A program made the translations under genes and the position numbers. Below, in pieces: positions 23,789-32,840 of a stretch of 64,000 bases of DNA. Under the pieces are notes generated by a model. The model saw nothing but the letters and a program-made list of their open reading frames with translations, searched no databases and was not told the origin of the DNA. Location: NCBI GenBank assembly GCA_037147415.1, contig JBAWVF010000002.1, positions 4,676 through 68,675 of the forward strand, written 5' to 3'. The stretch is from BOG-933 sp037147415. GTDB taxonomy: Bacteria > Pseudomonadota > Alphaproteobacteria > Azospirillales > Azospirillaceae. Within the stretch, counting starts at the first letter, position 1. Every line of letters starts with the position of its first letter.

Positions 23789-26536
23789 TTATCTTAAACT
23801 GACGGTCGCCTCGACCAGCTCTTCAAGGGTCTGTGCCAACAGCCCTGCCATCAAAGAAGCCGTGTCCAAGTCATCACCATCAATGCAGTTTTGAACATCG
23901 CCGGCAAGTTGCCACAACCGGCTTGCACCGACCGATGCCGAAGCACCCTTCAAAGTATGCGCCGCGGCCCGGGCGGACGGCGCAGCACCGGCAGCCAAAC
24001 CGGTCTCGATTTCCTCAATCATACCGGGCACGGAAGATAAAAATGAAGTGAAAAAACTTTTCGCGTCACCGTCAAGCGCCCCGAAGGATTCACTAAGCCG
24101 GGCCGGGTCGAAAATGGCCGGGTCGAAGCTCGGCGCGGTGACTTTCTTTTCAGTTGCCGAACTCGCCGGACGACGTAAAGCCGCGGCAACAGGTAGTCTG
24201 GATTCAAGTGCCGCCGTCAACGCACGACTATCAATCGGCTTGGTCAGGTAACCATCCATCCCGACTGCAAGACAATGTTGCGCGGCCTCGCTCATCGCGT
24301 CGGCGGTCAGAGCCACGATCGGCAACCGCGGGCGGTCCTCGTCCGCCGCTTCCAACTTCCGGATCTCCGCCGTGAGTTGAAAACCATCCATTTCCGGCAT
24401 ATGGCAGTCGGTTAGCAACATGCCATGCCCACCGCGCTCCAGTAGTTTCAACGTTTCGATGCCGTTACCGGCAATTTCATGGGCATAGCCGAGCCGGCTG
24501 AGCAGGCGACATATCACAATTCGATTGGTAGCGTTATCCTCAGCCACCAGAACAAGGGCATTTTCGGCCCTGGCCTCTTCAACCGGAGGCGGCGACCAAG
24601 CCATGTTGCCGTCACCGGAGCTTCGCTGGTCAAGCCGCAACCGCCCGAGCGCCGCACCGATCGCGCACCACAAGCGTTGACGTCGTAAAGGCAAAGTCAA
24701 GGTTGCAACCACTCCGGCGCGTTCGGCCTCGGTCAGCGACGAAACGAGTCCGCGCGGCCCGGCCAAAATAATCCGTCGGCTCTGTTCGGCGCCATCGCAG
24801 GCAAGCCTTAACGTATCCTGCCCTGCGCCGGACAAACATAGTAGAAAAACCGGAGATGGCAGATCTGGCACAATATCCGGAAGCTGGTCCAAACATTCGC
24901 ACCATTCTGCATCAATGATACCGGCGGCCGCCAGTAATTTTTCTATGGCGGGCTGCCGAGCCGCGCTAAAGCCGGCCACAATCAGCTTTGCATCATTGAT
25001 CGCGACTTCAGGCACCAGCGGGGCCGGATCAAGCACGGTCAGGGGCAATTCAAAGAAAAACTGCGAGCCATGACCAATCTTGGAGTTAACCCCGATCGTG
25101 CCACTCATCATTTCGCACAATCGCCGACAAATCGATAAACCCAAACCGGTGCCGCCATATTTACGCGCCGTCGAAGCGTCGGCCTGAACAAAAGGCTGAA
25201 ACAGCCGGCCGCATTGCTCTTCCGTCAAGCCGATACCGGTATCACTAATCACAAAGCGCACGCTCTCCGCAGTAACCGCGCTTACCGACAAAGTCACGGA
25301 GCCCTGTTCGGTAAACTTAACCGCATTACCGGTTAGATTAAGCAGTATCTGGCGAATTCTGGTCGGGTCTCCCTCCAGCTTACCCGGCAAATCGGGCGAT
25401 ATATCAACAATCAGTTCAAGACCGCGCTCTTCCGCGCGCGCCGCCACAAGTTCGGCTGTCGCCTCAACTAACTCAATCGGTGAGAATTGTACTTTCTCAA
25501 TTTCCAACCGCCCGGCTTCGATTTTAGAAAAGTCCAAAATATCATTGATAATCGTCAGCAAAGCCCCTGAGGATTGACGAATAACCGTCGACATACTACG
25601 CTGGTCTTCGGTCAGCTCAGTCTGTTCCAGCATTTCGGCCATCGACATCACGCCATTCATTGGCGTGCGAATTTCGTGGCTCATGACGGCAAGAAACGAA
25701 GATTTGGCCCGGGTCGCTTCCTCAGCACGGTCTTTAGCCTCGCGCAATTCAACGGTAAGTTGGCGCAGACTCAGGGCATTATCGCGGAAACGAGCCAGTG
25801 CTTTCGCCAACGCACCGATTTCGTCGGTGCGTTCGGTGGCGGGAACCTCGTGCTCAAGATCACCGCCCGCCACCGCCGACATCGCGTCGGTCATATCACC
25901 GAGCGGACCGACCACCCGCAGGCGCACCGCCGAGGCCGCATAAAAGAATGAGCCAAAGGCGATCATTAAAATAACGGACAAACTAAACATCAAGTTCCAA
26001 ATCATGTCGGTCGAGGCCCGATAAATAGCGCGCCCATCACTGATTTGTTGGGTTGCCAGCCGATCTATGACTGAAAGCAACGGATTAATCGATGGATACA
26101 TCACCCGTGCGATATAAGTACTAAGCCCGGCGACATCCTGACCATCGACAATATCAGCTAATTCATCGAGCGCGGCGTCGGCCTCGGCCATGCGCGCCTC
26201 AGCCTCGGGGATCAACGCATGGTTATTGTCACCGGGCTTACGTTCCTTATAATCTCTCCATGCCGGCTGTAAGAACTTACGACTGTCGACTATTACCCGT
26301 GATCCCTGTTCCCAGCTAAGATCACCGGTTCGTACCCGCACTGCGGTTACAATTCCGGCGCCAGTATAGCCATCAGATATTTCCTTGAGATCAAGCGAAG
26401 GCAACAGCGCGTTACCATAAAGCCGATCAACCAAAGTTCGTGCCGAGATGACCGCAAACACACCGCCGACCGACATCACCAGCATCAAAGAAGCAAATCC
26501 GGCCAAAACTAAATAAGAGCGGCTGCGAATACTCAT
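23789..26536 (-). CDS. Hybrid sensor histidine kinase (HAMP-HisKA-HATPase-REC-Hpt)
   Basis: 915 residues, inner membrane. A membrane helix at about 8-30 and one at about 183-205 flank a periplasmic domain; then HAMP, HisKA (AVMSHEIRTPMNGVM, phospho-His), HATPase_c (DTGIGL and GGTGLGL boxes), a degenerate segment, a receiver (TDCHMPEMDG) and a C-terminal Hpt (AAHTLKGASASVG). The architecture is BarA/TorS-like. The periplasmic part resembles four-helix sensor modules, and no ligand can be named. The small receiver protein at 23342 follows directly. Divergent from the ZorA-like gene with 186 bases between. Confidence 0.93.
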   Translation of the reverse strand: MSIRSRSYLVLAGFASLMLVMSVGGVFAVISARTLVDRLYGNALLPSLDLKEISDGYTGAGIVTAVRVRTGDLSWEQGSRVIVDSRKFLQPAWRDYKERKPGDNNHALIPEAEARMAEADAALDELADIVDGQDVAGLSTYIARVMYPSINPLLSVIDRLATQQISDGRAIYRASTDMIWNLMFSLSVILMIAFGSFFYAASAVRLRVVGPLGDMTDAMSAVAGGDLEHEVPATERTDEIGALAKALARFRDNALSLRQLTVELREAKDRAEEATRAKSSFLAVMSHEIRTPMNGVMSMAEMLEQTELTEDQRSMSTVIRQSSGALLTIINDILDFSKIEAGRLEIEKVQFSPIELVEATAELVAARAEERGLELIVDISPDLPGKLEGDPTRIRQILLNLTGNAVKFTEQGSVTLSVSAVTAESVRFVISDTGIGLTEEQCGRLFQPFVQADASTARKYGGTGLGLSICRRLCEMMSGTIGVNSKIGHGSQFFFELPLTVLDPAPLVPEVAINDAKLIVAGFSAARQPAIEKLLAAAGIIDAEWCECLDQLPDIVPDLPSPVFLLCLSGAGQDTLRLACDGAEQSRRIILAGPRGLVSSLTEAERAGVVATLTLPLRRQRLWCAIGAALGRLRLDQRSSGDGNMAWSPPPVEEARAENALVLVAEDNATNRIVICRLLSRLGYAHEIAGNGIETLKLLERGGHGMLLTDCHMPEMDGFQLTAEIRKLEAADEDRPRLPIVALTADAMSEAAQHCLAVGMDGYLTKPIDSRALTAALESRLPVAAALRRPASSATEKKVTAPSFDPAIFDPARLSESFGALDGDAKSFFTSFLSSVPGMIEEIETGLAAGAAPSARAAAHTLKGASASVGASRLWQLAGDVQNCIDGDDLDTASLMAGLLAQTLEELVEATVSLR

Positions 26537-26722
26537 GGCCAGGGCCTCGTGCTCGGTGGTTCTGAATATCCCGACTCTATGGAACCATCCCCATAACTCT
26601 GTCCATTGATTTTATGCGGTGCGTCGGTTAACGCCACCCGCACCCCGGTTAGCGGTTGGCGGAGCGAAGCGGTGGTGGCATGATGCCCTTGCTCTTTAAA
26701 CAGCGGATCGAGACCGGAGGCG

Positions 26723-28729
26723 ATGGAACGTTGGATCGGGGACACGCTCGGCGCGCTCAACCCAGGGCACTTGACCCTGAGCCTGATTCGGCCGGCGCTC
26801 GACCTGTTTCGCTCGGAGACCGTGGCGCCCAACCTGTCGGCGCTGATGGTGGTGAGTGCCATTGTCCTGATTGCGGTGTGCTGGCGCGGTCGGGTCCGCC
26901 CGGCCTTGGCGGTGCTCGATCAGCGTATCGCCTTCCTTAAAGGCTGTGATTCGCCGAGCGAATTTTATGATCGGATCGATCAATTTGATCTTCTGATGAA
27001 CGAGTCGAAGTTTCTGGCGCATGGTTGGTCGGAATTTATTGAAACCTGCCTGTTTACTCGAAAGGAAGGGAAGGTCTCGGTCGAGATATCTATTCGGCCG
27101 GCGGTTTTCATTAATATAGAGGATTCCGAACATTCCGGGCTACGGGTGTTATGGTTTCATCATTTGTCGGGAATTTTCGTCGGTGTCGGGCTGTTGCTGA
27201 CTTTTATCGGTTTGGTTGCCGCCCTCTATTTTTCTTCTTCGGCAATTAATTTGGTCATTGACGGCGCACAAGGCATTTCGGCAGCCGAGCAAACCAAGGC
27301 TGTTCAAAAGGCATTGGCACAATTGCTCAATACTGCGACATTCAAATTTTTAACCTCGATTGCCGGTCTCGGCTGCTCGATCGTGCTCGGGTTGTTTCAA
27401 CGGCGCTGGAGTGCTTTACTGGAGCAACGCTATCAAGAACTGTGCCGAGAGTTGGAGCGTTGCACTTTAATTGTTACGCCTGAGCAACTGGCTAACCGGC
27501 AGCATCATGAATTATGCACGCAAAGCGAGTTGCTGAGAGAATTGCCGGCTCGAATTGGACCTGAATTTGCTCGTGCATTAGAGTCAGCATTATTACCTGT
27601 GGTTGAGCGACTTGACGAAGCTAACCGGAATGCGGTTACCGCCGGCTCTTTACGTGAGCTGAAGTCCGTCGCGGAAACTTTTGCCACATTACCACTGCGC
27701 ATGACCACTGCAACCGATGATTTACAGCGAACACTTTCGGAATTAGCAGCCGGAATTGAGGCCTTTCAGAGCAGGGTCGTGCCGGCACCGGATAATCGCG
27801 CGCAGCGCGAAACCGAGGCCGCGCTAATAGCCGAATTGGCACAGACCATTGGACGACTTGAGTCGGCGTGGCAAAACAACGCGAATTCCGTGGCCGACCG
27901 CTTTCTCGATTCGGCCAACGCGGCCCGCGAGGTTTCGTTTCAAAACGTGGCGCGACTGGAAGACGCCCTTGAAAAGATTGCCACCGCCGGGTTGCGTGCC
28001 GGTGAAGGGGTCGGTCGCGCCGCCCTTGAGGCCAAAGAATCGCTTGATCGGTGCTCGCAACAGGCGTCGGATCAACTGATCGAAGGCTCGCAACAGGTGT
28101 TAGGACGCTTCGGGGAGACGGTTGACCGGCTTTGGCAGCAGATTGACGGGCTGAATCGGGCACTTGGCAGCGTTGAGAACCGTATCGGCGGCCATATCAC
28201 CGCTCTTGACGGGGTAAACCGCTCGACCCGGGAGACCGGAACCGCTTTGGCCGAAACCGCCCGCACGGTCGGAATCGCAACCGCACCACTCGCCCGGGTC
28301 GGTGAAGTGATGGCGGTATCGATGGACGCGGTGTCACGCTCGGTTGCGGTCACGGTCGATACCTTGAAGGAAAGCCAGCACCAGGGGCAAAACCTGGCCG
28401 CTGATTTGCGTGACACGCTTCAGAGATTACAAGCAATATGGGGACAACATGAGAATAGATTCGTTGAGGTTGATGATAGTTTGTCGCGCGTGCTGACCTC
28501 TATTATTGAGCATGTCGATGCTCATGGCGGAGCATTGCGCGACCATGTGGTCAAGATTGACACCCACCTTGCCCAGACTGTCAATAATTTGGCCGGCAAT
28601 GTCGAAGCGCTCCAGGAAACGGCCGCCGAGCTGACCAGGGCCGTGTCCGGGATTCGCAAATTGGTCGAAGCACTGCCTGCCCCGCCCCTCCCCTCTCACC
28701 CGATTCGTCCCGAGCCGGTCAGGGAATAA
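26723..28729 (+). CDS. ZorA-like MotA/TolQ-family protein with long cytoplasmic tail
   Basis: 668 residues. Membrane helices lie at about 40-56, 148-170 and 200-222, with the MotA/TolQ proton-channel pattern (GVGLLLTFIGLVAALYF ... FKFLTSIAGLGCSIVLGLF). The remaining about 430 residues form a long helical, coiled-coil tail. This is the ZorA layout, in which a proton-driven stator with a long intracellular tail passes a signal of phage infection to effectors. The ZorB-like gene follows 5 bases later. GGAGG lies just before ATG 26723. Other long-tailed MotA homologues exist, so a non-defence role is possible. Confidence 0.78.
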   Translation: MERWIGDTLGALNPGHLTLSLIRPALDLFRSETVAPNLSALMVVSAIVLIAVCWRGRVRPALAVLDQRIAFLKGCDSPSEFYDRIDQFDLLMNESKFLAHGWSEFIETCLFTRKEGKVSVEISIRPAVFINIEDSEHSGLRVLWFHHLSGIFVGVGLLLTFIGLVAALYFSSSAINLVIDGAQGISAAEQTKAVQKALAQLLNTATFKFLTSIAGLGCSIVLGLFQRRWSALLEQRYQELCRELERCTLIVTPEQLANRQHHELCTQSELLRELPARIGPEFARALESALLPVVERLDEANRNAVTAGSLRELKSVAETFATLPLRMTTATDDLQRTLSELAAGIEAFQSRVVPAPDNRAQRETEAALIAELAQTIGRLESAWQNNANSVADRFLDSANAAREVSFQNVARLEDALEKIATAGLRAGEGVGRAALEAKESLDRCSQQASDQLIEGSQQVLGRFGETVDRLWQQIDGLNRALGSVENRIGGHITALDGVNRSTRETGTALAETARTVGIATAPLARVGEVMAVSMDAVSRSVAVTVDTLKESQHQGQNLAADLRDTLQRLQAIWGQHENRFVEVDDSLSRVLTSIIEHVDAHGGALRDHVVKIDTHLAQTVNNLAGNVEALQETAAELTRAVSGIRKLVEALPAPPLPSHPIRPEPVRE

Positions 28730-28734
28730 AGCCG

Positions 28735-29454
28735 ATGGCTTTCAAACGTCTTCCCCGTAAATCTTTGCCAGTCGAGGAAAATTATTTTATTTCCATGACC
28801 GACATGATGGTCGGCATGGTATTTTTGTTTATCATTACATTGATGTTTTTTGCAATGAAATTCAACGATGTTTCCGTTAAGGAAACCGAGGTTATTAATA
28901 CTTTACTGGATTCGAAAAGCACCAGAGCTAACTTGTTACAAAAAATCAAAGTTGTAATGTTTGACAAGGGCTTTATGGTGGAGCTTGACCGAGACAACGG
29001 TTTACTGCATTTGCCTGAAAATATCATGTTCGACAAGGGCGGCTATTACCTTAATGCGCAAGGCCGCAAGGCTGTGGTGATCCTGAGCCGGGCTTTATCG
29101 GAATTACTGCCCTGTTTTGCTTCGGTCCGGCCCGAGTCGTGCCCACATTCTCCTCATAAGATTGAGGCGGTTTTCGTCGAAGGCCACACCGATTCCGATG
29201 GTGACGACAACACCAACTGGGATTTATCGATTCGCCGCTCGCTCAATACGTATCAGTTTATGATTGAATCGCAACCTGAGCTGTCTCGGTTGTTAAACCA
29301 TAGCGGTCAGCCTTTTTTCAGTGTCTCAGGCTATGGGAAACACCGTCCGACCCGACCGAATGACAGTGATGATAATAAACGAAAGAATAGACGAGTCGAT
29401 ATCCGCTTGGTCATGGCAGAACCGAAAGCCGATGAGGTCGGTATCGACCCATGA
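28735..29454 (+). CDS. ZorB-like MotB/OmpA-family protein
   Basis: 239 residues. One N-terminal membrane helix carries the proton-accepting aspartate (YFISMTDMMVGMVFLFII, Asp23). A linker leads to an OmpA-type peptidoglycan-binding domain (about 95-230) with VEGHTDSDG, NWDLSIRRS and RKNRRVDIRL. Short length and the segment FDKGGYYLNAQGRKAV match ZorB better than flagellar MotB. It partners the ZorA-like protein immediately upstream and would anchor the stator to the cell wall. Its stop overlaps the start of the phosphopantetheinyl transferase gene. Confidence 0.8.
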   Translation: MAFKRLPRKSLPVEENYFISMTDMMVGMVFLFIITLMFFAMKFNDVSVKETEVINTLLDSKSTRANLLQKIKVVMFDKGFMVELDRDNGLLHLPENIMFDKGGYYLNAQGRKAVVILSRALSELLPCFASVRPESCPHSPHKIEAVFVEGHTDSDGDDNTNWDLSIRRSLNTYQFMIESQPELSRLLNHSGQPFFSVSGYGKHRPTRPNDSDDNKRKNRRVDIRLVMAEPKADEVGIDP

Positions 29455-30197
29455 ACCAATTCAGGGCACTACAAACCGACAGCATGCTGCATGAGGGTAA
29501 TGTTATAATATGGTGGATGGTAATCACTCCCCCTCTGCCCGCCCTTGACATTGCGCGTTGGAGCGGTTGGCTCGATAATACTGAAAATGCACGCGCTGAG
29601 CGCTTTTATCGGCAAGAAACACGAGAAACTTTTATTGCGGCCCATGCCTTAACCCGCCGTTTACTAGCAGAGTACACCGGACAGACTCAGCTTAACCTTC
29701 CGTTTTCCTTTGGCCGGTTTGGAAAACCGGAAATATCACCCGAATCCGAGTGGCGCTTTAGCCTGTCCCATACCGGCGGCTTGGTCGCCTGCGCACTTGC
29801 CCGTGGCGCCGAACCGGGACTTGATGTTGAAACTCTGGCCCGCCGTAGTGATGTCGTTAAATTGGCTGAAACTTTTTTCACGCCGATCGAAACGAGCCGG
29901 CTGCGCGAAGTCTCTGAAAGTAAAAGGCGCGCCTATTTCTATCGCTTGTGGACGCTGAAGGAAGCCACTCTTAAAGCAACCGGCAAAGGACTGCATGCAA
30001 AACTGAATGAATTTTCAATCGAGCCCGGCTCGCCTCCGACAATTCAGTTCGGCCCCGACAGCACCGACGACCCGGCCGACTGGCATCTCGAACAATGGCA
30101 ACCGACCCGGAAACATATCATGGCGCTGGCGCTGCGCCGTCCTTCGGTGCGGCCGACAACCACGATCTTGCGCCGCTTACAGGCATCGGACTTGTAA
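29451..30197 (+). CDS. 4'-phosphopantetheinyl transferase, Sfp type
   Basis: 248 residues. Motifs of the Sfp family are present: FSLSHTGGLVACALA, GLDVET (Mg-binding Asp/Glu) and FYRLWTLKEATLKATGKGL. It transfers phosphopantetheine from CoA to carrier proteins. The start overlaps the ZorB-like stop (ATGA), an odd coupling because no carrier-protein, polyketide or peptide synthetase gene lies in the window. It may be the cell's housekeeping enzyme or part of an unknown pathway. Alternative internal starts (for example the Met at residue 12 or 23) would remove the overlap. Confidence 0.88.
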   Translation: MNQFRALQTDSMLHEGNVIIWWMVITPPLPALDIARWSGWLDNTENARAERFYRQETRETFIAAHALTRRLLAEYTGQTQLNLPFSFGRFGKPEISPESEWRFSLSHTGGLVACALARGAEPGLDVETLARRSDVVKLAETFFTPIETSRLREVSESKRRAYFYRLWTLKEATLKATGKGLHAKLNEFSIEPGSPPTIQFGPDSTDDPADWHLEQWQPTRKHIMALALRRPSVRPTTTILRRLQASDL

Positions 30198-30920
30198 TCA
30201 CTTTTCGCCGGCGATTCGTTCCAACTCCGGGATGTCGCGCTCGAAAAGATTGCTCGATATTTCACGCACAGCTCCCGCACGCTTCAACTCTCCCACCGTC
30301 CGGCTGGCCGTTTCCGGTGTAACACCGAGCAAAGCACCAACATCCTCGCGGCTGAACAACTGAAACCGAACGCCCTCACGTGAAGGCAGCATCAAAAAGA
30401 GCCGAGCCAAACGCTGGCGTGCGCTACCGCTGGTAAATTCTCGCAGACACGCTTGGGTCTGCACCATCGAGTCATGCCACTTGTTAATCAACTGAGTGTG
30501 AAGTTTCGGCGCCAACCGCAAAACAACTTCTTTAGGAATCCGGCAGACGGTCGAAGATTGCAAAGCAATGGCCGTATGTTCATACGTCCCACACGACATG
30601 ATTTCCAGTCCGCCCACATGACCTTGCCCAAGCAGATTGACAATTCGGCGGGTACCGTCGGGCAAATACTGCTCAAGCTTTAGCAAGCCTTCTCGAATTG
30701 TATAGAGAGACCCGCCGGCATCCCCGGCACAATAAAGCTGTGTCCCCGGCGGCAGCCAGATATCCTCGATCGGCAGATGAATCGAACTGAAATCCTCGCT
30801 GGTCAAATCGGCAAACAGCACAAGATCCCGAATAGCGCAGGACGCACATTCCGCAAGACCATGCCAGGCCGCTTGAATCGCCAGATCGCGCAAGTGCTCG
30901 TTCCTCACGTAAGGGTGCAA
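30198..30920 (-). CDS. Crp/Fnr-family regulator with incomplete FNR cysteine set
   Basis: 240 residues: cyclic-nucleotide-like sensor domain (about 35-150) and a C-terminal winged helix (REDVGALLGVTPETASRTV, about 190-215). It resembles FNR: Cys25 and Cys28 match two of three N-terminal cluster cysteines and Cys126 (TVCRIP) matches the distal one, but the position of the third N-terminal cysteine is Val34. A normal 4Fe-4S cluster is therefore doubtful; another ligand or Cys64/Cys110 could substitute. The recognition helix ETASR matches FNR/FixK-type DNA binding. The start is uncertain: TTG 30920 or GTG 30908, neither with a strong ribosome site. Confidence 0.85.
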   Translation of the reverse strand: MHPYVRNEHLRDLAIQAAWHGLAECASCAIRDLVLFADLTSEDFSSIHLPIEDIWLPPGTQLYCAGDAGGSLYTIREGLLKLEQYLPDGTRRIVNLLGQGHVGGLEIMSCGTYEHTAIALQSSTVCRIPKEVVLRLAPKLHTQLINKWHDSMVQTQACLREFTSGSARQRLARLFLMLPSREGVRFQLFSREDVGALLGVTPETASRTVGELKRAGAVREISSNLFERDIPELERIAGEK

Positions 30921-31069
30921 ACCTGCGCCACCCTGGTCTCAACATGACTGCGCCATAATGCCGCAGTGCGCGCCGCAATAAAAGTGGCTTGAGCTGTCAA
31001 TTCGCAATGCGCCCCCGTCAAGAGTCCCATAATCGGTACCCGTCAAGTTCGATCGGTCCGGAGGATTCC

Positions 31070-31987
31070 GTGAAGGTAAAAGTTACATTCGACGTCAGCA
31101 TGGCCCGCCTGGTCCACCTCGACTGGCTGGTTCGGATCGAGCGCGCGATGGCGCAAGGCCAAGGTGGCGCCCCCGCCGCGATTCAGTATTACCGGGATTG
31201 TGAACTCGGCATCTGGCTACATGGTGAAGCGCGAACCCGCTATCGCGGCTGCGAAGACATCAAGCGTTTGACGGTCGAGCATCGCCGGTTTCACCATGCG
31301 GTTGAACATGCTCTGATTGCACTGCATGACGGTGATTCAGTTAAAACCCGTGAATATCTGGTCGGCGCCCAGCACATCAGCAAAGATATCATCTATTTGC
31401 TGACTCTGGTTGAGCTGAGGAATTTAGAATTTATCAATCGCCCCTCACTGGCTCGGGCCGTTATCTCTTCAATCGGCGGCTTTTTTGATCCGCATCCGCG
31501 TTGGCTAGAGCCGCCGGCTAATAAGAATGCCAGCGTATCACTGGATATTACTTATGCCAGACTAGCCCATTTGCGCTGGGCCGCCGGTCTTGACCGCGGA
31601 TTTCGGAACTATGGTAAAGGTGTGGCGCTCCAGTCACATGATTCGTGCGAGTTCGGCTCCTGGATCCAGCGGATCGGGCTGAAAAAATACGGGGACATGC
31701 GTGAAATTCCACTACTTGATATCGTTCACCGCGAGTTTCACGAAGCAGCCGCCCGCATTATTCGATGCTTGCAAGACCGGATGATCCAGCGCGCAGACGA
31801 AGCCTATGCCGATGTCCAAAATTTGAGCCGCGAAATCGCCTATCTCTTGACACTGATCGAATTTCAGCTTGACGATGGCATTCGACGTGAAACTCCTGCT
31901 GTCGATCATGATTTGAAAGCCGGTGCATCACCATGTTATGATGCTCAACATTGTTCCCATGACCAGCAAGGCAAGCTCGCATCATGA
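31070..31987 (+). CDS. Soluble protein of two CZB (zinc-binding) domains
   Basis: 305 residues, no membrane helix. It consists of two tandem chemoreceptor zinc-binding (CZB) domains, about 10-130 and 165-285. In the first, His16 (LVHLDW), Cys44 (RDCELGIW), His71 and His75 form the 3His/1Cys zinc site; the second has the same set (LAHLRW, DSCEFGSW, VHREFH). CZB domains sense zinc or hypochlorous acid and usually sit on chemoreceptors or diguanylate cyclases; a stand-alone pair is unusual. GTG 31070 is used because GGAGG lies 6 bases upstream. The stop overlaps the next gene (ATGA), which leads into an Mms6-like gene, suggesting a magnetosome-linked operon. Confidence 0.85.
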   Translation: MKVKVTFDVSMARLVHLDWLVRIERAMAQGQGGAPAAIQYYRDCELGIWLHGEARTRYRGCEDIKRLTVEHRRFHHAVEHALIALHDGDSVKTREYLVGAQHISKDIIYLLTLVELRNLEFINRPSLARAVISSIGGFFDPHPRWLEPPANKNASVSLDITYARLAHLRWAAGLDRGFRNYGKGVALQSHDSCEFGSWIQRIGLKKYGDMREIPLLDIVHREFHEAAARIIRCLQDRMIQRADEAYADVQNLSREIAYLLTLIEFQLDDGIRRETPAVDHDLKAGASPCYDAQHCSHDQQGKLAS

Positions 31988-32316
31988 CAGTCGGTATTAA
32001 TAGAGCTTCAACCGAAATCGACCATGTTTCGGATAAGGCGACCGTTGCCGGTGCGGCATTGGGCGGAGTCGCCGGAACCATGATCGGCGGCAATGCGGGG
32101 CTGGCCCTGGCCTCGCATCTCGGCCTGTGTGCACTCGGCAGTGTCGCCTCTTGCGGGTTGCTCATTCCACTGATCGGAACCGTGGTCGGCGGGGTCGCCG
32201 CCAGAGAATGGATCGAAGGCCGGATCGAAACCCGGGACCAGGCAATAAAGAGGCAGCGCCGGAAAGCGAAAAGAAAGCAGACTGGCAAAAAATCACTTTT
32301 TTCGTTCACTCGTTAA
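31984..32316 (+). CDS. Small glycine-rich membrane protein with basic tail
   Basis: 110 residues. Two glycine-zipper-like hydrophobic segments (AGAALGGVAGTMIGGNAGLA and LLIPLIGTVVGGVAA) are followed by a strongly basic tail (KRQRRKAKRKQTGKK). The layout of two helices recalls MamC, but the characteristic loop is not recognisable, so no name is given. It overlaps the CZB gene and precedes the Mms6-like gene by 17 bases, which points to a magnetosome-membrane protein. Confidence 0.6.
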   Translation: MTVGINRASTEIDHVSDKATVAGAALGGVAGTMIGGNAGLALASHLGLCALGSVASCGLLIPLIGTVVGGVAAREWIEGRIETRDQAIKRQRRKAKRKQTGKKSLFSFTR

Positions 32317-32333
32317 TAAGAGAGTACTGAGAT

Positions 32334-32756
32334 ATGCCGGTTACACCACTTTGTCCTTTGGGTAATGTTCCCGGAGCGGGAATGGGAATTGGGGCGGGTC
32401 ACGGCTTGCACATGGGAGCCGGCGGCGCATTGCTCGGCTATCCCGCTGGGTCCGGACTTATGGGGGGCGCGGCTGCGGGCTCAACCGGAACGGCAAAAGG
32501 GATGACCGCAGCACTTGGACCAAACCCGGCGACGGCGGCAACAACCGGCGCAAGTAAAGTTGCCGCGGCCGGTGTTACCGCCGGCAGTAAGGGTTTCGGC
32601 TATGGCCTGAGCGTCGGTTTGGGATTCTGGGGGCCGGCATTGCTGGCCGGCATCGGCGCCGCCGGCGCTTATGCCCTGTGGAAAAGCTATCGCAGCACCC
32701 GACCGCCAACCGAAGACGAGGCTGAACTCTCCGAAGCACTGAATTCGCGCCGATAA
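32334..32756 (+). CDS. Mms6/MamD-family magnetosome protein (copy 2)
   Basis: 140 residues. The family core is present but with a weaker Leu-Gly repeat: SKGFGYGLSVGLGFWGPALL at about residues 83-102, then a membrane segment, basic YRSTR and an acidic tail (PTEDEAELSEAL). The N-terminal half is Gly/Ala-rich. In this family the acidic tail faces the crystal and binds iron. It is last in the CZB / glycine-rich protein / Mms6-like run. Confidence 0.8.
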   Translation: MPVTPLCPLGNVPGAGMGIGAGHGLHMGAGGALLGYPAGSGLMGGAAAGSTGTAKGMTAALGPNPATAATTGASKVAAAGVTAGSKGFGYGLSVGLGFWGPALLAGIGAAGAYALWKSYRSTRPPTEDEAELSEALNSRR

Positions 32757-32761
32757 AGTCT

Positions 32762-32799
32762 TAAAAAATCACCATGGCCGGCTTAAATACGGCCATGGT
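32762..32799 (-). terminator. Intrinsic terminator, mainly for the minus-strand gene
   Basis: A perfect 10-bp stem (ACCATGGCCG with CGGCCATGGT, loop of 9) is followed on the minus strand by GATTTTTTAA. It would end transcription of the gene at 32841-33221 and may also slow plus-strand transcription after the Mms6-like gene. Confidence 0.75.
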
Positions 32800-32840
32800 G
32801 GTTCGTCCCGAATTTGTCGAAGCCGGAGGCAGCGCTTACC

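Noticed and set aside
17086..29454. A complete Zorya defence system
   Set aside because: No ZorD helicase or ZorE nuclease is present and the ZorC-like gene is not adjacent; only Zorya-like components can be claimed.
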